From Mactromeris polynyma (lineage: Eukaryota; Mollusca; Bivalvia; Venerida; Mactridae): a stretch of 64,000 nt of DNA. A model generated the notes under the pieces. It was not told where the DNA came from. It saw only the letters and a list, made by a program, of their open reading frames with translations, and made no database searches. The stretch lies in contig JASFXZ010000027.1 of the NCBI GenBank assembly GCA_032209605.1, positions 9,939,372-10,003,371 on the forward strand, given 5' to 3'. The first letter of the stretch is position 1, and every line of letters starts with the position of its first letter. Positions 23,027 to 35,845 of this stretch are shown in pieces. Both the position numbers and the translations under genes were made by a program.

Positions 23027-24289
23027 AAATCTAGTGTAATACATCAAACAAAAGTGAGAGGTGGCAGTTATGGGCACTTTCAAGCCTGTTTCTAGTTGTA
23101 TGATATTTATCTTACCGAAAATTTATCACGAATATTAACTAGATAGCTAGATAATTATCGTAATAATTAAGTGGTTAACACGAAACAATTCGCGAACGCT
23201 ATCATGCTAATTGGTGGCAGTAATATGCCACCATACTTATGGTAATAATTGAACGAAAACTTTAATTTAGTAACTGTATGCAGAAATTGGTAGAATAGTA
23301 ACGTTTATTTGATGTTACCATTTAACAGTATATCAAATCAAAATGGTCGTTAACTGAAATATTTCAACATAATATTACAGCATTTTTATAATAATAATCT
23401 GGCTAAGTGTTTGCAGAAATATGACACCATACTAAACCATAACACGATATCGATTTTCGGGTCATTTTCAAGGGGGACAACCCACTGCGATTAGCCAGCT
23501 AAAAGGCATTGAAAGTTGAGTATATGCTCGGTAAAGATTTACCACAATGCATTTATATAGAGAAATGCAGTTTGATGCTAAACTTCGTGTTCATTCGTGT
23601 GTCTAGGTGTTTATGTGGGTGTTCCAAAATGCACATTACTGAAATATATGTAAATCAGTCGAACGTAGTGTATTCAAAATGACATCTTTATCCAAGCGAT
23701 TGCTGAGAATTTCAATTAAACTCACGTTTTGAAACTAAAGTGTTCTAAAAGCGGAGAGTTATCGTTTAAATATACGACAACAAAATATTTGAAAATCAGT
23801 TAAGACCAATCTTGCGGAATGTTTTGCATACGTTTGTATATTTTTTATTCTATGAAGATATATCGCCACAAGTGGCAGATGAATTCAGATTGTTAGACGA
23901 TCATTGCTTATCTTAATACACGTGTCGACTTTCATACACCTCTGATTAAATCTGTATAATACGTTGAACGGTTTATCTGTAACAAAACACGAGGAAGATA
24001 TGCAGATTTGTGATAATACATTGTTATGAAAATCCAGAAAGTCGAGCAGGACATACCACATAGAAACACAGAGCCACCACAAAAGCCAAAGGAGACATGA
24101 TTTGTTGATTTGTTTCTTCATCGAATCGGCGCGCAGTTAAATTTAAATTGACTGCAAGTATTTACAGATAGATATGTTCATATTGATTCTTTTACGATAG
24201 TTAAAATATTTGAAATATAAATAGTATAGCTTACTTCAATGAAAGTCTACATGAGGTGTATCCAGTAGCCATTTTACAAACATTGTTCT

Positions 24290-24524
24290 ATTGCGCAGTT
24301 TAATCGCTGAATATTAAACTATTTATTCCATATATACAGAAACGATATAAAGCAATAGTACGCGACGATTGGACATAACGCAGCGAGCCACCCTCCAAAC
24401 ATCACTGTTCCATTTGCTGTGAAGCAACATTGGATGCCCTCCGTCAGGGCCGGTTACCATGTAGACACTTACACGTCTTTCGTCATGGCTGGATAACAAA
24501 TAGACAATGCCTTTCCATCGTTTT
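24290..24524 (+). repeat. Dispersed family E, copy split by family F
   Basis: Left part matches 11950-12060 (GCGCAGTTTAATCGCTGAAT, GTACGCGACGATTGG) and then 26010-26140 (GAAGCAACATTGGATGCCCT). It resumes at about 25462-25560 (GGACTGCAATATTGGCAGTT, GTCGGAGCTGATTTGTTACT). Confidence 0.68.
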
Positions 24525-25461
24525 TGAGGCGCTTTAGCATCTCGTTGCTATCAACGTCAACCGGATGGTCTACTCTAAGTTCCTCCATATTCATCGTCTC
24601 GAGAAAATAGTACATGTAAAGTTCTTTGCTTGTATTATAGATTTGATGAGTATTATCGCTGATTTGTCAGGGATATATCAATTGTGGAATGGCGGCAGTC
24701 TTGATATAAACGGCTTTTCTGGATTATTTGTCATTTTTGGCGAATAAGTTTACCCGAATAGTCGCGTATTAATTTCTAATACGATAAAACGTGCAATCTT
24801 GTCTTTGAAGCGCCTCACATGACCTTCAGTCATAGTGTTCATTAATTTTTCAATTGTCAAAGTGCTTGTTAAGCTGATATAAGTGCAGCAGACTGTGTGA
24901 TACATGTAATATTTTAACTGTACTGTTGTCTTTGTTACAAGACAATACACCTAAGCAATGCATGTTTTATTTGAATTTAAAAATAGTTGATAAAACACTA
25001 CTAACTGTTTAATGAAGATATCATGATCTACGTTGTTAATGAGATATATGTGTACTTTGTTATTATATCATACTAGTAATACATTATGCAGATCTAGATA
25101 TAGCTATATATACATGTATAATCTTTTCTCTGCATTTCATTTAAAGTGTCTTAACATTGTTAAGGTTAAACTAGTGATTTGCGGTCTTTCTTTCTTGTTT
25201 GATGTCATCTTATTCTTAAGTTCAATTATACCACATATCAGTTTTACCGAGTGCTATTAACACGTTTGTCTTTTGTTTCGCTTTCGTTAAGACTAAGTTG
25301 TATAAGGCACTTCAATCGCGTTTCAGTATGGTGTATTGCTAGGCTAAAATATGAATTGATTTGTTTGTTCACTTTTGTATTGTTTAATGTTGTACATATT
25401 GTTCTGCTCTCCATGCATGGAGGAAATAAAATTATCTATCTATCTATCTAGTCCTTTGAAT
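24521..25461 (+). repeat. Dispersed family F, copy split by a LINE tail
   Basis: Body at 24521-24831 with a 10-bp inverted repeat TGAGGCGCTT (24525-24534) and AAGCGCCTCA (24808-24817), suggesting a MITE-like element of about 293 bp, although similarity between the copies continues a little past the right arm (CCTTCAGTC). It resumes after the LINE as AGTCCTTTGA. The whole lies within a family E copy. Confidence 0.65.
24832..25449 (+). mobile_element. LINE 3' UTR fragment with ATCT tail
   Basis: The insert ends with GGAGGAAATAAA and an ATCT microsatellite (25433-25449). It splits a copy of dispersed family F: AGTC precedes it (24828-24831), AGTC follows (25450-25453), and the other family F copy (near 950) reads CCTTCAGTCCTTTGA with no gap. 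No ORF2 codons remain, so truncation lies within the 3' UTR. Confidence 0.65.
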
Positions 25462-25867
25462 AAGGACTGCAATATTGGCAGTTATCTTGAACGACCAAGA
25501 CTACTGTAGTCGGAGCTGATTTGTTACTTTCATGCAGTTTTCATGTAGACACAACTTGGCATTGTCATTTGTTTACAACTGCAAGGAAAATAAGAAAAAA
25601 ACCGCTTGATAAATCCTATTTCCTATAAAACATACACCTTTTACATTTTGAAATGGAGTATAATGGAATTTGTGTTATTCTTAAAGTGACCATTTGTGTA
25701 TGTAATCGTGTATACAGATTGACACTAGTAACTGGTAAAACACATTTTATTACATTTTCTTCACTAAATTACGCAGTTACATTATATTTGACTAAACTAA
25801 TTATAGTTACGCTATATAGATTTATATTGATTCTTTTAATCTATATAAGATGTAAATCAGAACTACG

Positions 25868-26285
25868 CGAGCTTTAGTACGTACGTTATATAAGAGGCTG
25901 TACACCATGTATTCGTCCTTGCTTCCAACAGCAACCCCCAATGTAACACGTCATTTCTATCGTTTATAATTTAACAGAAAAAACTAAAAGCCATCCCATT
26001 TCTCAAACACATTGTTCCATTTGCTGTCGAAAGGTTTTGTAATTTTACAGTGGAGCAACATTGGATGTCCTCTGTCAGAGCTGGTTACCATATAGACATT
26101 TAGACGTTTTTCGTCATGGCTTTCCATGTAGACCATGCCTTTCTATGTTTGGTTCCTGAACATTCATGTAGGGCCGTTTCTAAGGACTGAAATTGCATGC
26201 GGTTGTCTTGAAAGACCAAGTCTCAGCTACTGCTGTCGGAGCTGATTTGTTATTTTCATGAAGTTTTGTTTTTCTGATTTAGATA
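25868..26285 (+). repeat. Dispersed family E, uninterrupted copy
   Basis: Continuous from CGAGCTTTAGTACGTACGTT through GCAACCCCCAATGTAACACG to GTCGGAGCTGATTTGTTATT. It is the reference for both interrupted copies and sits only 0.3 kb from one of them, so the family is locally clustered. Confidence 0.7.
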
Positions 26286-26887
26286 TTTATTTACGCTAAC
26301 GTATGTGGCCGATGAAGAGACATACATGTACTTTACACCTAAAATGCTTAGGCTAATTATAATTATTTCAATTTCCACTAGACATACCCTCATGAATAAA
26401 TATTTAAAACTCATTTCAAATACTTAGTTGTTTTTTTATACGGAATAAAGTAATGGAGATCTAGCATTTTTAACTAGAACGTTTGTATAACTATGATATC
26501 ACTCAGTATAAGCTGTATATCTCATGCTATTAGCTACTTGGATATCGGTTTAAAATGCTCAGAAATGTTTCTTTACTGAGTATTCATTCTTCATTATTCA
26601 ATAATGTCTCAACGACTAAAACGTCTCTATATAACAAAATTGACAAATTTATCAATGAAGTTATTTCTACGATGGTTCTTCAATTAATTGCCAATCTCTG
26701 GATGTATCAACTGTAGGAATGTCGTCGGACATCTGACAACATAACAAAACATTCCTATCATATTCAACTTCTCTTAAGAGTCAGTCTATGTTTATAAAGC
26801 ATTAGTCATTACGTCGTATTGTAAATGCAAATAAATGCGCTGTTTTCAGAACGTAAATACACACGTACTCTTGATTCACGTGCATAG

Positions 26888-28600
26888 GCAAGACAGGGAA
26901 ACTGTTGTGGTTTAAATCACGTTAAATCGGAACATCACAACAATTTTCAATCGATTTATAATGATAATGTTGGACGTTCTCGCTCTATTAATTTTCTTGC
27001 ATTGAATGTTTGTGGAATTTTATCAAAACAATTTGTGCCTGAATTTCGCAACTTCATTGATAAGTACCGTCATGATGAATTAAACGATGAAATAGCAGTC
27101 ATTGAATTAGAAACCGCAATAAAATGTCTAAAGCATAATAAAGCAAGTGGCTACGATGAACACATTAATCATGCAACTCATTCCATGAAAATTGCTATCC
27201 TTAAATTCTTCAATATTGTATTAAATAGTGGAAGTATTCCCAGTGACTGGACAGTGGGGATTATTAATCCGATTTATAAAAACGAGGGCGAAACAAGAAA
27301 TCCAGAAAACTACCGACCTATAACACTATTAAGCTGTTTGGGTAAACTTTTCACCAGCATTTTAAACATGCGTCTGCAAATATTTCCGTGAAGTATAATC
27401 TTATAAATACTTATCAAGCGGGTTTTCGTAAAGGATTGATTAACAAATTGAACTGTTCGATAAATTGTTAAACCAATTTTACTTTACGGGTGCGAACTCT
27501 GGGGATATTCCAATAACAACCTTCTTGAGAAAGTACAGCTTAAATATTTAAAATACATTCTAGGTGTGAAACCCAGTACACCAAACTGCATGATATACGG
27601 AGAAACGGATGTTAAGCCCATATCTATTGAAATCGAAAAACGAATAATTTCATTTTGGTCAAAACTTGCCAAACCTACCCATCCAAAATTAGCAAACTCC
27701 ATATACATGTACCAAACTCTAATGAACACTTACATAAAGTTAAATGATGTTAACAGAAAAAAACTCCAGTGGATTGACAATGTAAAACGAATACTTATAA
27801 AATGTGGAATAAATAATATCTGGTCTACTCAAGATTTTCCAAACCCAGAATGGTTAACAGCCTCCGTTCAGCAAAAACTTACTGACTTATTTCTAAGTGA
27901 ATGGTACGCAACTATAGACAATTCTAGAAAATGTTTAAACTACAGACTTATTAAAACAAATTTCAAATACGAAGAATACCTAAGTAAAACTCCAAACAAC
28001 TTGTTAAACTATGTTATCAAATTCCGAACTAGAACCAAAAAATATAACCATAGAAACAGGTTCCTGAAACCAAACAGATAATAATTTAAGAGTATGCACA
28101 TTATGCCACTCGGTTATAGGAGACGAATACATTTACTACTTGAATGTAAATTCGATAGCAGAATTAAGAAAAATATATATCAAAAACAAATACTATATAC
28201 GACCAACCACGTTCCAATTCCAATTATTAATGAACATATCGCCAGAACATACAGCTTCATTTAAAAAAACTTTGCATTTTCATCAAAGAAAGTATATGTT
28301 CCTTCCAATAGAAAAACTCATCTTAAAGTTAGTACTACATAGTGTCACTGTTTATTGCATATATAACATTTATCCTGTCTTATGAAAATATGTGTGTCTT
28401 CTTATTTTATACATTATAGTAACATATACACAACTCTGTAACATCATAAAGTTGTGTCTATTTATATTGACTATTTTCACTGTTGCTCTTGTAATCTCAT
28501 TGATATTATATAATATGCCTTGTTGTATTAATTACTACTGTAAGATTTTCATTCTCATGCTTGCATGTATACATGAACTGAGCTTAGTAAATTAAACTTG
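26888..28600 (+). pseudogene. Internally deleted non-LTR retrotransposon (LINE) ORF2
   Basis: The open stretch to 27391 begins with an endonuclease-type start (INFLALNVCGILSKQ) and passes within about 25 residues into a reverse transcriptase N-terminal section (HNKASGYDE, GIINPIYKNEG, NYRPITLLSCLGKLF). Most of the endonuclease is therefore gone. A second frame gives NTYQAGFRKG near 27400. The sequence then jumps at about 27445 to the region after the catalytic core (PILLYGCELWGY, LEKVQLKYLK), so the block with the catalytic aspartates is absent. A one-base shift lies near 27470. The C-terminal part runs to 28080 and is followed by a Cys-x-x-Cys...GDEY motif at 28084-28160 with another frameshift. 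It cannot encode a working enzyme. The clade was not determined. Confidence 0.88.
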
Positions 28601-31600
28601 AAACTTGTTTCGTCGTACTTGAATTGGTATGTAAATAATGCCATTTCTCCTTAGGCTATTTTGTTTGTTGTATACTTTGTATGTGACATTTCCTGCACCA
28701 CATTTCATTCATTGTTTTCCAAAATAATGATAGATTGACTATAAGGGTAATTAAATAATTACAGATATCAATTAGCGATTTCTAGAATCGGAGAATATAA
28801 TGGCTAATTTTCATTAAGATTAGATTATAATACATTTATTTCTAATACCCATCACAAACTGTTTACTTATTGTTCACACGCATTTTTGTAAATGGACCAT
28901 GTATTCAATTGAGTTCAAACTTAAATGGTAGACATCTATTAAGTTCTGCTTGCAACGAATGCGTTGGACAGCTATCTGTTTTGTAGCGCATCACAGGGGA
29001 CAAATATAGGCACAAATGATTGACGTAATTAACATGGACTATTTCTTTTCCGGATGTTTTGAGCGATAATGCATCAGCTGCTTTTGAAGAATTGCCAACT
29101 ACACATATCTGCCTCTGGACATATTCCCGTGTCTCTGCAAGACGTAAATTATAACAGAAATATTGTACGTGGTGCCGTTAACATCAATGCGAGGAAATCC
29201 AGATTCCAACACAGAACACTGTCGCACTAAAGGAGTCAATAGATACCAATAAACAATGGATTACAGCAGGGACTGCCACACACAAAGTGCTTAGTGAACC
29301 GTTAGCACAAGGAGAAATGAAAGATATACATATATATGAACAATAATAAAGCAAAACGGACACAAGACAAGCGTAAATGAGTCATTGAAGCATACGACAT
29401 ATGTTTATCCTATAACCTCTTCATTCTATAGATAATTATCACTGGTTGTTTGCGCTTATGGAAATATCCGACGATCTTAAGAACACTTAACCCCGTTTCT
29501 AATTGGCTACACTTTGTTTACATGATCACGTGGTACAAACAATTAAGTACCGGTACTCGGAGGTCAAACAAACGCGATAACTCGGAACAATTGATGCTAT
29601 GGAAATATAGCATCAGGACCCGGGATTATTACAACCACTCAGCACTCAAATCACATAATTTACTCTTATTCGTCTGATATTGAAAGATTTGAGTGTGGAA
29701 AATGCATGAAAATGTCAGTGCTGATTATTTTCTATGGTCAATTTCCTTTGAGAATTTAGTGTAAATATGAGATATGGGTGTAATTATGAGATATGGGAGG
29801 AGTTATGCGCTCTCAGACTTCATAATTTCTCCAAGATCCCATTTTACACTCAAATCCCTAAGAAAATGAGACACACAGACTATTCAGCATTCTTTTACAT
29901 TATCATAGATTTTTAAATTCAATATGAGTCAGTATCAGAGTCATTAGAGAAATTTTGTGATTTGTATGGTGGGCAACATCAAACAATTTTTCGTATTAAG
30001 ACATTTATCTGGTATGGAAATTTATTATGATTCTTATTTAGTTAACCACATAATTATCTAGTTAATTAAGTTAATTAATTGGTGGCAGAAAATGGCACCA
30101 TAGATTTTGAATTTGCGTGCTGAATGTTAGAATCCATTATAATCCCAGGCCATGATGAGTAAAACCGTATACTGTGTTGTGTTAATTCTAACATAGGCTT
30201 TGCATTAAATGCCTTGAACATTTTCTAATACTGTTTTACTTTAATTAAATGTCATACGAGTACTATTATTTGTTAAATATTCTATATATTTGCCCAAAAA
30301 AATTATTTAAGTACAATTTGTTTAAAAAAAGCCTGTTGGTGGCTAGACGATTCCCATTTAATTTTATTATTAGTGATTTCCCACCCAGTGGTTGTAACTT
30401 GTGTCCACTATGCCTTTGTATTTGTTTACTGCTATACATATATTTGTCCTTGTCGTTTTGTGTTGGATGTGTACTTCGTAGGTGATATTACCTGCTCGAT
30501 TTCCGCATTCATGTTTAATTAAAAGTAATTGAGATCGCAGACGAACCAATTACGCTTCAGAGTATCCCATACACACCACTTCAATACATCGTAATTCCAA
30601 GTGTACTCTTCGATATATTCTGGCAGACATTCGTTACATACATATTTATTAAATAAAAGAGCTGTTTCTTTGACAGGACTTGGTTTCGTGATTGTGGTCA
30701 TCTACCGACTACCCAAACGGAGATCAGAAATATGTATGTTTAGAACATATAGAGATGATGGCATGGTCTTCTTAATCGACAACCTCCTTAGCTGACCGAG
30801 GCCATTCCCTGCCGTGTGTTATGACGCATTGCTCAGTACGCTATCAGGATGAGGGTGCCCTAAACAATGCCGAGGGGGTTGCGAGGTCCAATCTATTGAG
30901 ATAAAATGGTGAAGATAAAGATTCATTCACAGACCGAATGTGGCAATGATATCCAATTAGGGTTTCATCCATGTGTCTAGGTAAGTGTTTTCTGTTCTAC
31001 TGCCCTGATCAAGCTCCCAGAAAGAGTAAATAATGACCATCTTGTCATTCGATTCTCCTCATACCATATTCAAGACTGCTTCTCCTCTTTGCTGTATATA
31101 TTTTGTTGCTCCAATTTCTTAACACTAGACATGGTACTTAATGCAGCATAGGATGCTAATTAAGTATTAACTGTAGTCAATGTTGGCACACCTATGTCAT
31201 GGATTTTCTTGGAAGACCGGTATCGTCTATATACACATGTCATCTACAAGTTGTTCCAATCCATTTCCATCAGACAAATTTAAGTGCTCCTAATTATTGA
31301 TGGATATACTCTTCCCTGGTCTGGCAGTATTTACAAGTACATCGCTAACATTGTTCTAAATCACACTGACTTACAGAGGTGCAACTGGAGAGTTGACAAT
31401 TGGCTGAACTGCGTTAAATGTCAACATTGTTAAAAACATTTCGACATGATTAGTAGTTTCTATTACGTAGGTTGTGTATGATCTATCAAAAACCATCGTT
31501 AATACAGAATGATAACGTCAATATACAATACCTAAGTGTTGATATGTGTTAGTAAATGTAATTTTATTATATAACAATATTATGGTCACAGCTTAATTTT

Positions 31601-32439
31601 AATTATAAGCCAACCTAATTCCGTTATAATTAAATGAAATAGTGTCGTTTACAACCTTGTTCATTACTACAAAGTCTGACCGGGCAGAAGCAACACAACA
31701 CCAATTAGTGAAAAAAGAGTAACAGTTTCTGTGACATTGGGTTAACGACTATCTTTGTTAACATCGGCACATTTTAACAGACGAGTACAGATATTGGACA
31801 GATAAATTAATAAGGTGATTACTATCACACTTCTATGGCTATAAACCTGTATCTATGCTATTCCAAATAAGTTTTTGTCCTGTACATATATTCGATATGT
31901 TAACTCAGCATTTCAATTATTTCATACCAGTTAGCAAAGAAAGGCTGCTATATTTTGGTGCGTATGCGCAGCTATACCGAACACTCCGTCAGACTTGTTT
32001 AATTAGCTTCCGAATAAATTACTTCTTGAAATGTATCCTCTACACAGAAAGATGTTACTGTCTCGACTGGTTTATTCAATTGGAAATATCCGATAATCTC
32101 TAATTTGGTCATCGCAAAGACGGAAAACACAGTGGACGAATCATGACAAATAATGAGCCTATAAAGATATAGGAACTGTTCCAGATAATCTCTAGTATAT
32201 TCCCATCAAAGAATGTATTTTTTATAGAAACGAGATTTTTATATTATCAATCGCATGCATACTTTGGGACGAAAGTCTAATAACCTACTCCCTAAATCTT
32301 ACGAAATATACCTAAATATGTTGGAAACTGCCAACACACCAGTTTTACGGCAAGCCAACCAACCTTGTAGCTTCATCAAGTCAAGAAACCAATGAATACG
32401 AATGACTTTGATAGCAATATATTAACTGTGAATGTCTAA
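28601..32439. other. No gene recognised
   Basis: AT-rich. Noted only a perfect 9-bp-stem palindrome at 29592-29615 (TGATGCTAT/ATAGCATCA), ACTCAG-type repeat sequence at 29630-29890, and a GGTGGCAG...GGCACC motif near 30085. Confidence 0.55.
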
Positions 32440-32955
32440 TGTTTGCTAATAGTCATACACAACGCACAGCATCATCATGTTATTTTGAATTGTCCGGTAT
32501 ATAACGATATAAGACAAGAGCTGATCACAAAAGCTAATAAAACATGTAATATAATGTGTCAGAATCTGATAAATATTGTTCCTGTTTTGTAATTCTTCAG
32601 AGACGTCATGTTTTACTTTGTAAATACATTTTATACATAGTATATAGTGTTTGTTTTCATTTTACTATAATATATCGATAAATACGTTTTATATTACCTG
32701 GCTTAATCCTGCTAAAGTGGTTCTTTCAGTGTTCTTTTTATTGTGCTTTAGAACAATTGTTATACTACCAGATTAGCTGGGCTATTTTAACTTTATATTT
32801 AATATACTGTAATAATGATAAGCATTTCTGTGATATGATTCTTATGTCATCTATTATAACTGCGCTAAGGAGTGGCATTGTATTTCTACTATTGCTACTG
32901 TATTCTGTGATTATTGTAATTAATGCATGTACAATGATGAGATGTAAATAAAGAT
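32440..32955 (+). pseudogene. 3' end of a non-LTR retrotransposon
   Basis: The last codons of a LINE ORF2 are readable: HHHVILNCPVYNDIRQELI followed by about 20 residues and a stop near 32591. This is the His/Cys motif that ends ORF2 in the elements at 28.1 kb and 63.9 kb. The CxxC half just upstream is damaged. After it, AT-rich 3' UTR-like sequence continues to AATAAAGATT near 32955. It is strongly 5'-truncated. Confidence 0.65.
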
Positions 32956-33494
32956 TACTACTCATCAGGTCCACTTATTATCACACCGCATTTCTATACT
33001 TGAGATAGAAGTGTAGGCCTATTTTGATCCTCAAATGGCAAATATACTGAAATGCCCTGTTGTATTTCGGAACTTCCAGGAAGCAGTATATTTGAACTAC
33101 AAAGTTCGTAGTAGAAACATAATGCTGACACTCGGGGATTTCTTGATTATGTTGTTAAAAGTTTTGGCGCAACCATTTTGCGTACAAGTTGTTATTTGTA
33201 TGTTTGTGCAAATATGATAATTATATATTTAAATACAATACAATATGATTAAACTAACTAAAAAGGATACATCTTTTCGTTTCTAACTTATAGGCCTATT
33301 TGCTATGAGGAAGGTCGTAAGCAAATTATATATAGTGTATCCTTAATGGTAAGATCATAATTAAAGGTCATATAGTGGACTACATTTAGATATAGCCATA
33401 AGCAAGTCTTGAATTTTTATTTATAGCTTAGATGAATGGACTACAACAAGATAATTACTTGCAGACAGATTTATGTCTTAAAGTAACATGTATA

Positions 33495-33597
33495 GGTTAT
33501 AGCTCATATAAGGGAACTATAAGCAAATTAAGTGCAAGGGAGCGTCAGCGACCGCAGCACTTAATTTGTTTATAATTCTAATATGTGAGTTATAACC
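33495..33597. repeat. Long imperfect hairpin with a GC-rich loop
   Basis: Left arm GGTTATAGCTCATATAAGGG through AAGCAAATTAAGTGC pairs with the right arm GCACTTAATTTGTTTATAAT through GTGAGTTATAACC; arms are about 41 bp with several mismatches. The loop (AAGGGAGCGTCAGCGACCGC) is markedly GC-rich. It could be a small foldback MITE or a structured RNA; no coding frame. Confidence 0.7.
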
Positions 33598-33954
33598 GGC
33601 TTATAGTTAACTCCATATTGATCACTTACCAGGTTTACTTAATGAAATCTCTTAATAGATATTGTGCGAAATGCCATAATAAATGGAAACGTTGGCCAAA
33701 AACTGACTTCATTCAGACCATCCCTATATATATTTCCAATATCGGTCCTCATTGAATTCATCAATCGTATACTATCGTACAACTATATTTTATGCAGGGC
33801 CTCTATATGACTCGCACGCCGGGCGTTTGTTTGAGTTCACCACGTATCGTTGCAGACGTGCACACGGAGTTCAATATACGTTTGTCTGTTATACAGGTTA
33901 CACGTGTTGTTGTCAGTATTGTCGTTGAATAAAGCACATTCGGGGTATTTTGAT

Positions 33955-34110
33955 TCTTATAATTACAAGACGATCCCAGTGCTGTTGATGTAGCCAATAC
34001 ACATCGTGACATCACACTGCATCAATAGGATTCGCAATTGAATACAAAAATAGCATCGAATTGATAAGGCAAAGAGAAAAAACTTTGAAGATAATTTTCG
34101 GACCATAATA
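33955..34110 (+). repeat. Dispersed family B, left part of an interrupted copy
   Basis: Matches 62725-62855: GTAGCCAATACACATCGTGA, then AAATAGCATCGAATTG and GATAATTTTCGGACC. In the 62.7-63.2 kb copy this is directly followed by the part seen here only at 34.5 kb, so about 440 bp separates the two halves. Confidence 0.62.
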
Positions 34111-34547
34111 GGAGCCGTATTGGAAATTGACTTAAAATGTTATGAAATTTGTTCCTAACAATTATGATTCAATCATTTATTCCGTATAAACAGTAGGCCA
34201 ATAAGGTGGGATTCAAGGCCGCGCTAGAAGGTAAACATGTCGGGCGTGCTTGCATCGGATGGAATTCTCACGTTCAAAGCCGATGAATGGAGATATCAAT
34301 CAGAAATAAGGATAGATAAACTGGTAAACATACCGGATTTCGTATAAACATGGAATACGTGCTCCTAAAATAATGTTATGCTGTTACTGACACGTTTTGT
34401 AAAATCGAAACAAATGGTCGCAGAAACATATGGCTAAAATTAGATAAAATGCTAGCTTAATGTTTAAGTGCTATCTTGTCAAATAAATCAGACCAACAAC
34501 AAGCTTCATGTGACGTTGTAGCAATAGTTTGGATATTAAATGGAGGG

Positions 34548-34882
34548 AATTTGAATCAAAGTAGCACTAAGAGGAATGAAATGGAATTCTACAATCATTG
34601 GTTTAATTTCTGGACCACTGTTGATATCATCGGCTCTCACGTTTTCCATATAATCCAACCAAGATCTAAACTTGTTTCTCAAATATGTGGTGAATTTTCA
34701 AATAAATACATAATAATATTTGTTGCTTGAGAAAATATTGCACCTAACTTGTTCATCATATTGTTTACCTTCGATTTAGGTCGAACCTAGTCCATGATCA
34801 TTGGAATTTGGGTGTTAACGCCTCGGTTTTGCAAATTAGAATGCAGGGATTTGCTGAATTTGGAATTATAATAATATGAACC
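34548..34882 (+). repeat. Dispersed family B, right part
   Basis: Shared with 62855-63170: TTCTGGACCACTGTTGATAT, GTTGCTTGAGAAAATATTG, GAATGCAGGGATTTGCTGAA. A reading frame across 34476-34730 lies on the repeat and is not a gene. Confidence 0.7.
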
Positions 34883-35589
34883 GTACGGCACACCACTGGG
34901 GATTAAGCCTACTTTAAGGGCCAACCCAACATCACACATCCAGCTGTCACCCATATTAAATTAACATTTCCTGCTTGAGTTCACTGTCATTTGTAAACAA
35001 CCTGATAAACAGTTTTCAAATGTGCACGTTATAATTATATAAGCATAGTTAAGTATTTCCTAACTCTATGAAGATTATACAAAAGTTTGGCGAAAATGGC
35101 ATTTGTTAACTTGTTGTGTATATCATAAATGACCGCCTTGGAACGGTCAGTATAATACCTTACAATCTACGCTTGTTGACTAGAACAATGTTACAACCAA
35201 TGTCAACACGACTGTTGTTTTTGAATGAATCGAACTGGTCTTAATCGCTTTTGACATTTTCCTCTTCCACTTTATTGAATTTTATAACATGTATTCACAA
35301 GCACGCATTTTTCTTGACGGTATACGTACAATCAAACTTGGTCATAATGTCATACTAGACAGTGAATGAAATACATTGTATAAAAGTCTTAGATTATTGA
35401 CGTACGTCGTACAAAAACCAATCACTGGTTGTCCAAGATTTGGGATATGTGAGTTAATAACGTAAATCAATTGTAAGCATTTCGAATTCACAGTTTGGGA
35501 TGGTTAATGAAATGAGTAGCGTGAAATTGGAATTTGATAATCTGAACTTGCTTGTGCAAGGATTTTACGCCTTTTTCAAGAGTATTTTG

Positions 35590-35650
35590 TTTTGGGCCGA
35601 TGAACCGGGGATTTGAATCTGCGACCTTGAGATCGGCTTACCGGATGTGC
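35590..35650 (-). mobile_element. tRNA-like SINE head relic
   Basis: Minus strand carries GGTCGCAGATTCAAATCCCC, a box B match, preceded by a weaker box A region (GGTAAGCCGATCTC). No intact acceptor stem is seen. Confidence 0.42.
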
Positions 35651-35744
35651 TGAAATGTTAAGTAACTCCCGTCTGGTATGCACAAAAATATCTGATTGTA
35701 TTTATGTATAACGTTTAGAAATGTTATAATGGATCTGAGGTATG

Positions 35745-35845
35745 GATAGAAAGGCACCGCGATCAAGGAGAATAGCGCGTTACCCCTGATCCGAAGGTCG
35801 TGGGTTAGAATCTCGCTTTGGGTACGGTTGCACCGCCAACTTGCA
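35745..35845 (+). mobile_element. tRNA-like SINE head relic
   Basis: GAGAATAGCGCGTTACCCCT and GGTCGTGGGTTAGAATCTCG stand at box A to box B spacing. It lies about 100 bases from the minus-strand relic at 35.6 kb in opposite orientation. Both are eroded. Confidence 0.45.

Larger units (their letters stand above)
21484..24289. other. No confident gene
   Basis: Holds the exon-like stretch at 21.8-22.0 kb, a 65-codon ATG frame at 22547 with a hydrophobic start that I do not recognise, and the inverted repeat at 22956. The rest is AT-rich without features. Confidence 0.5.
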
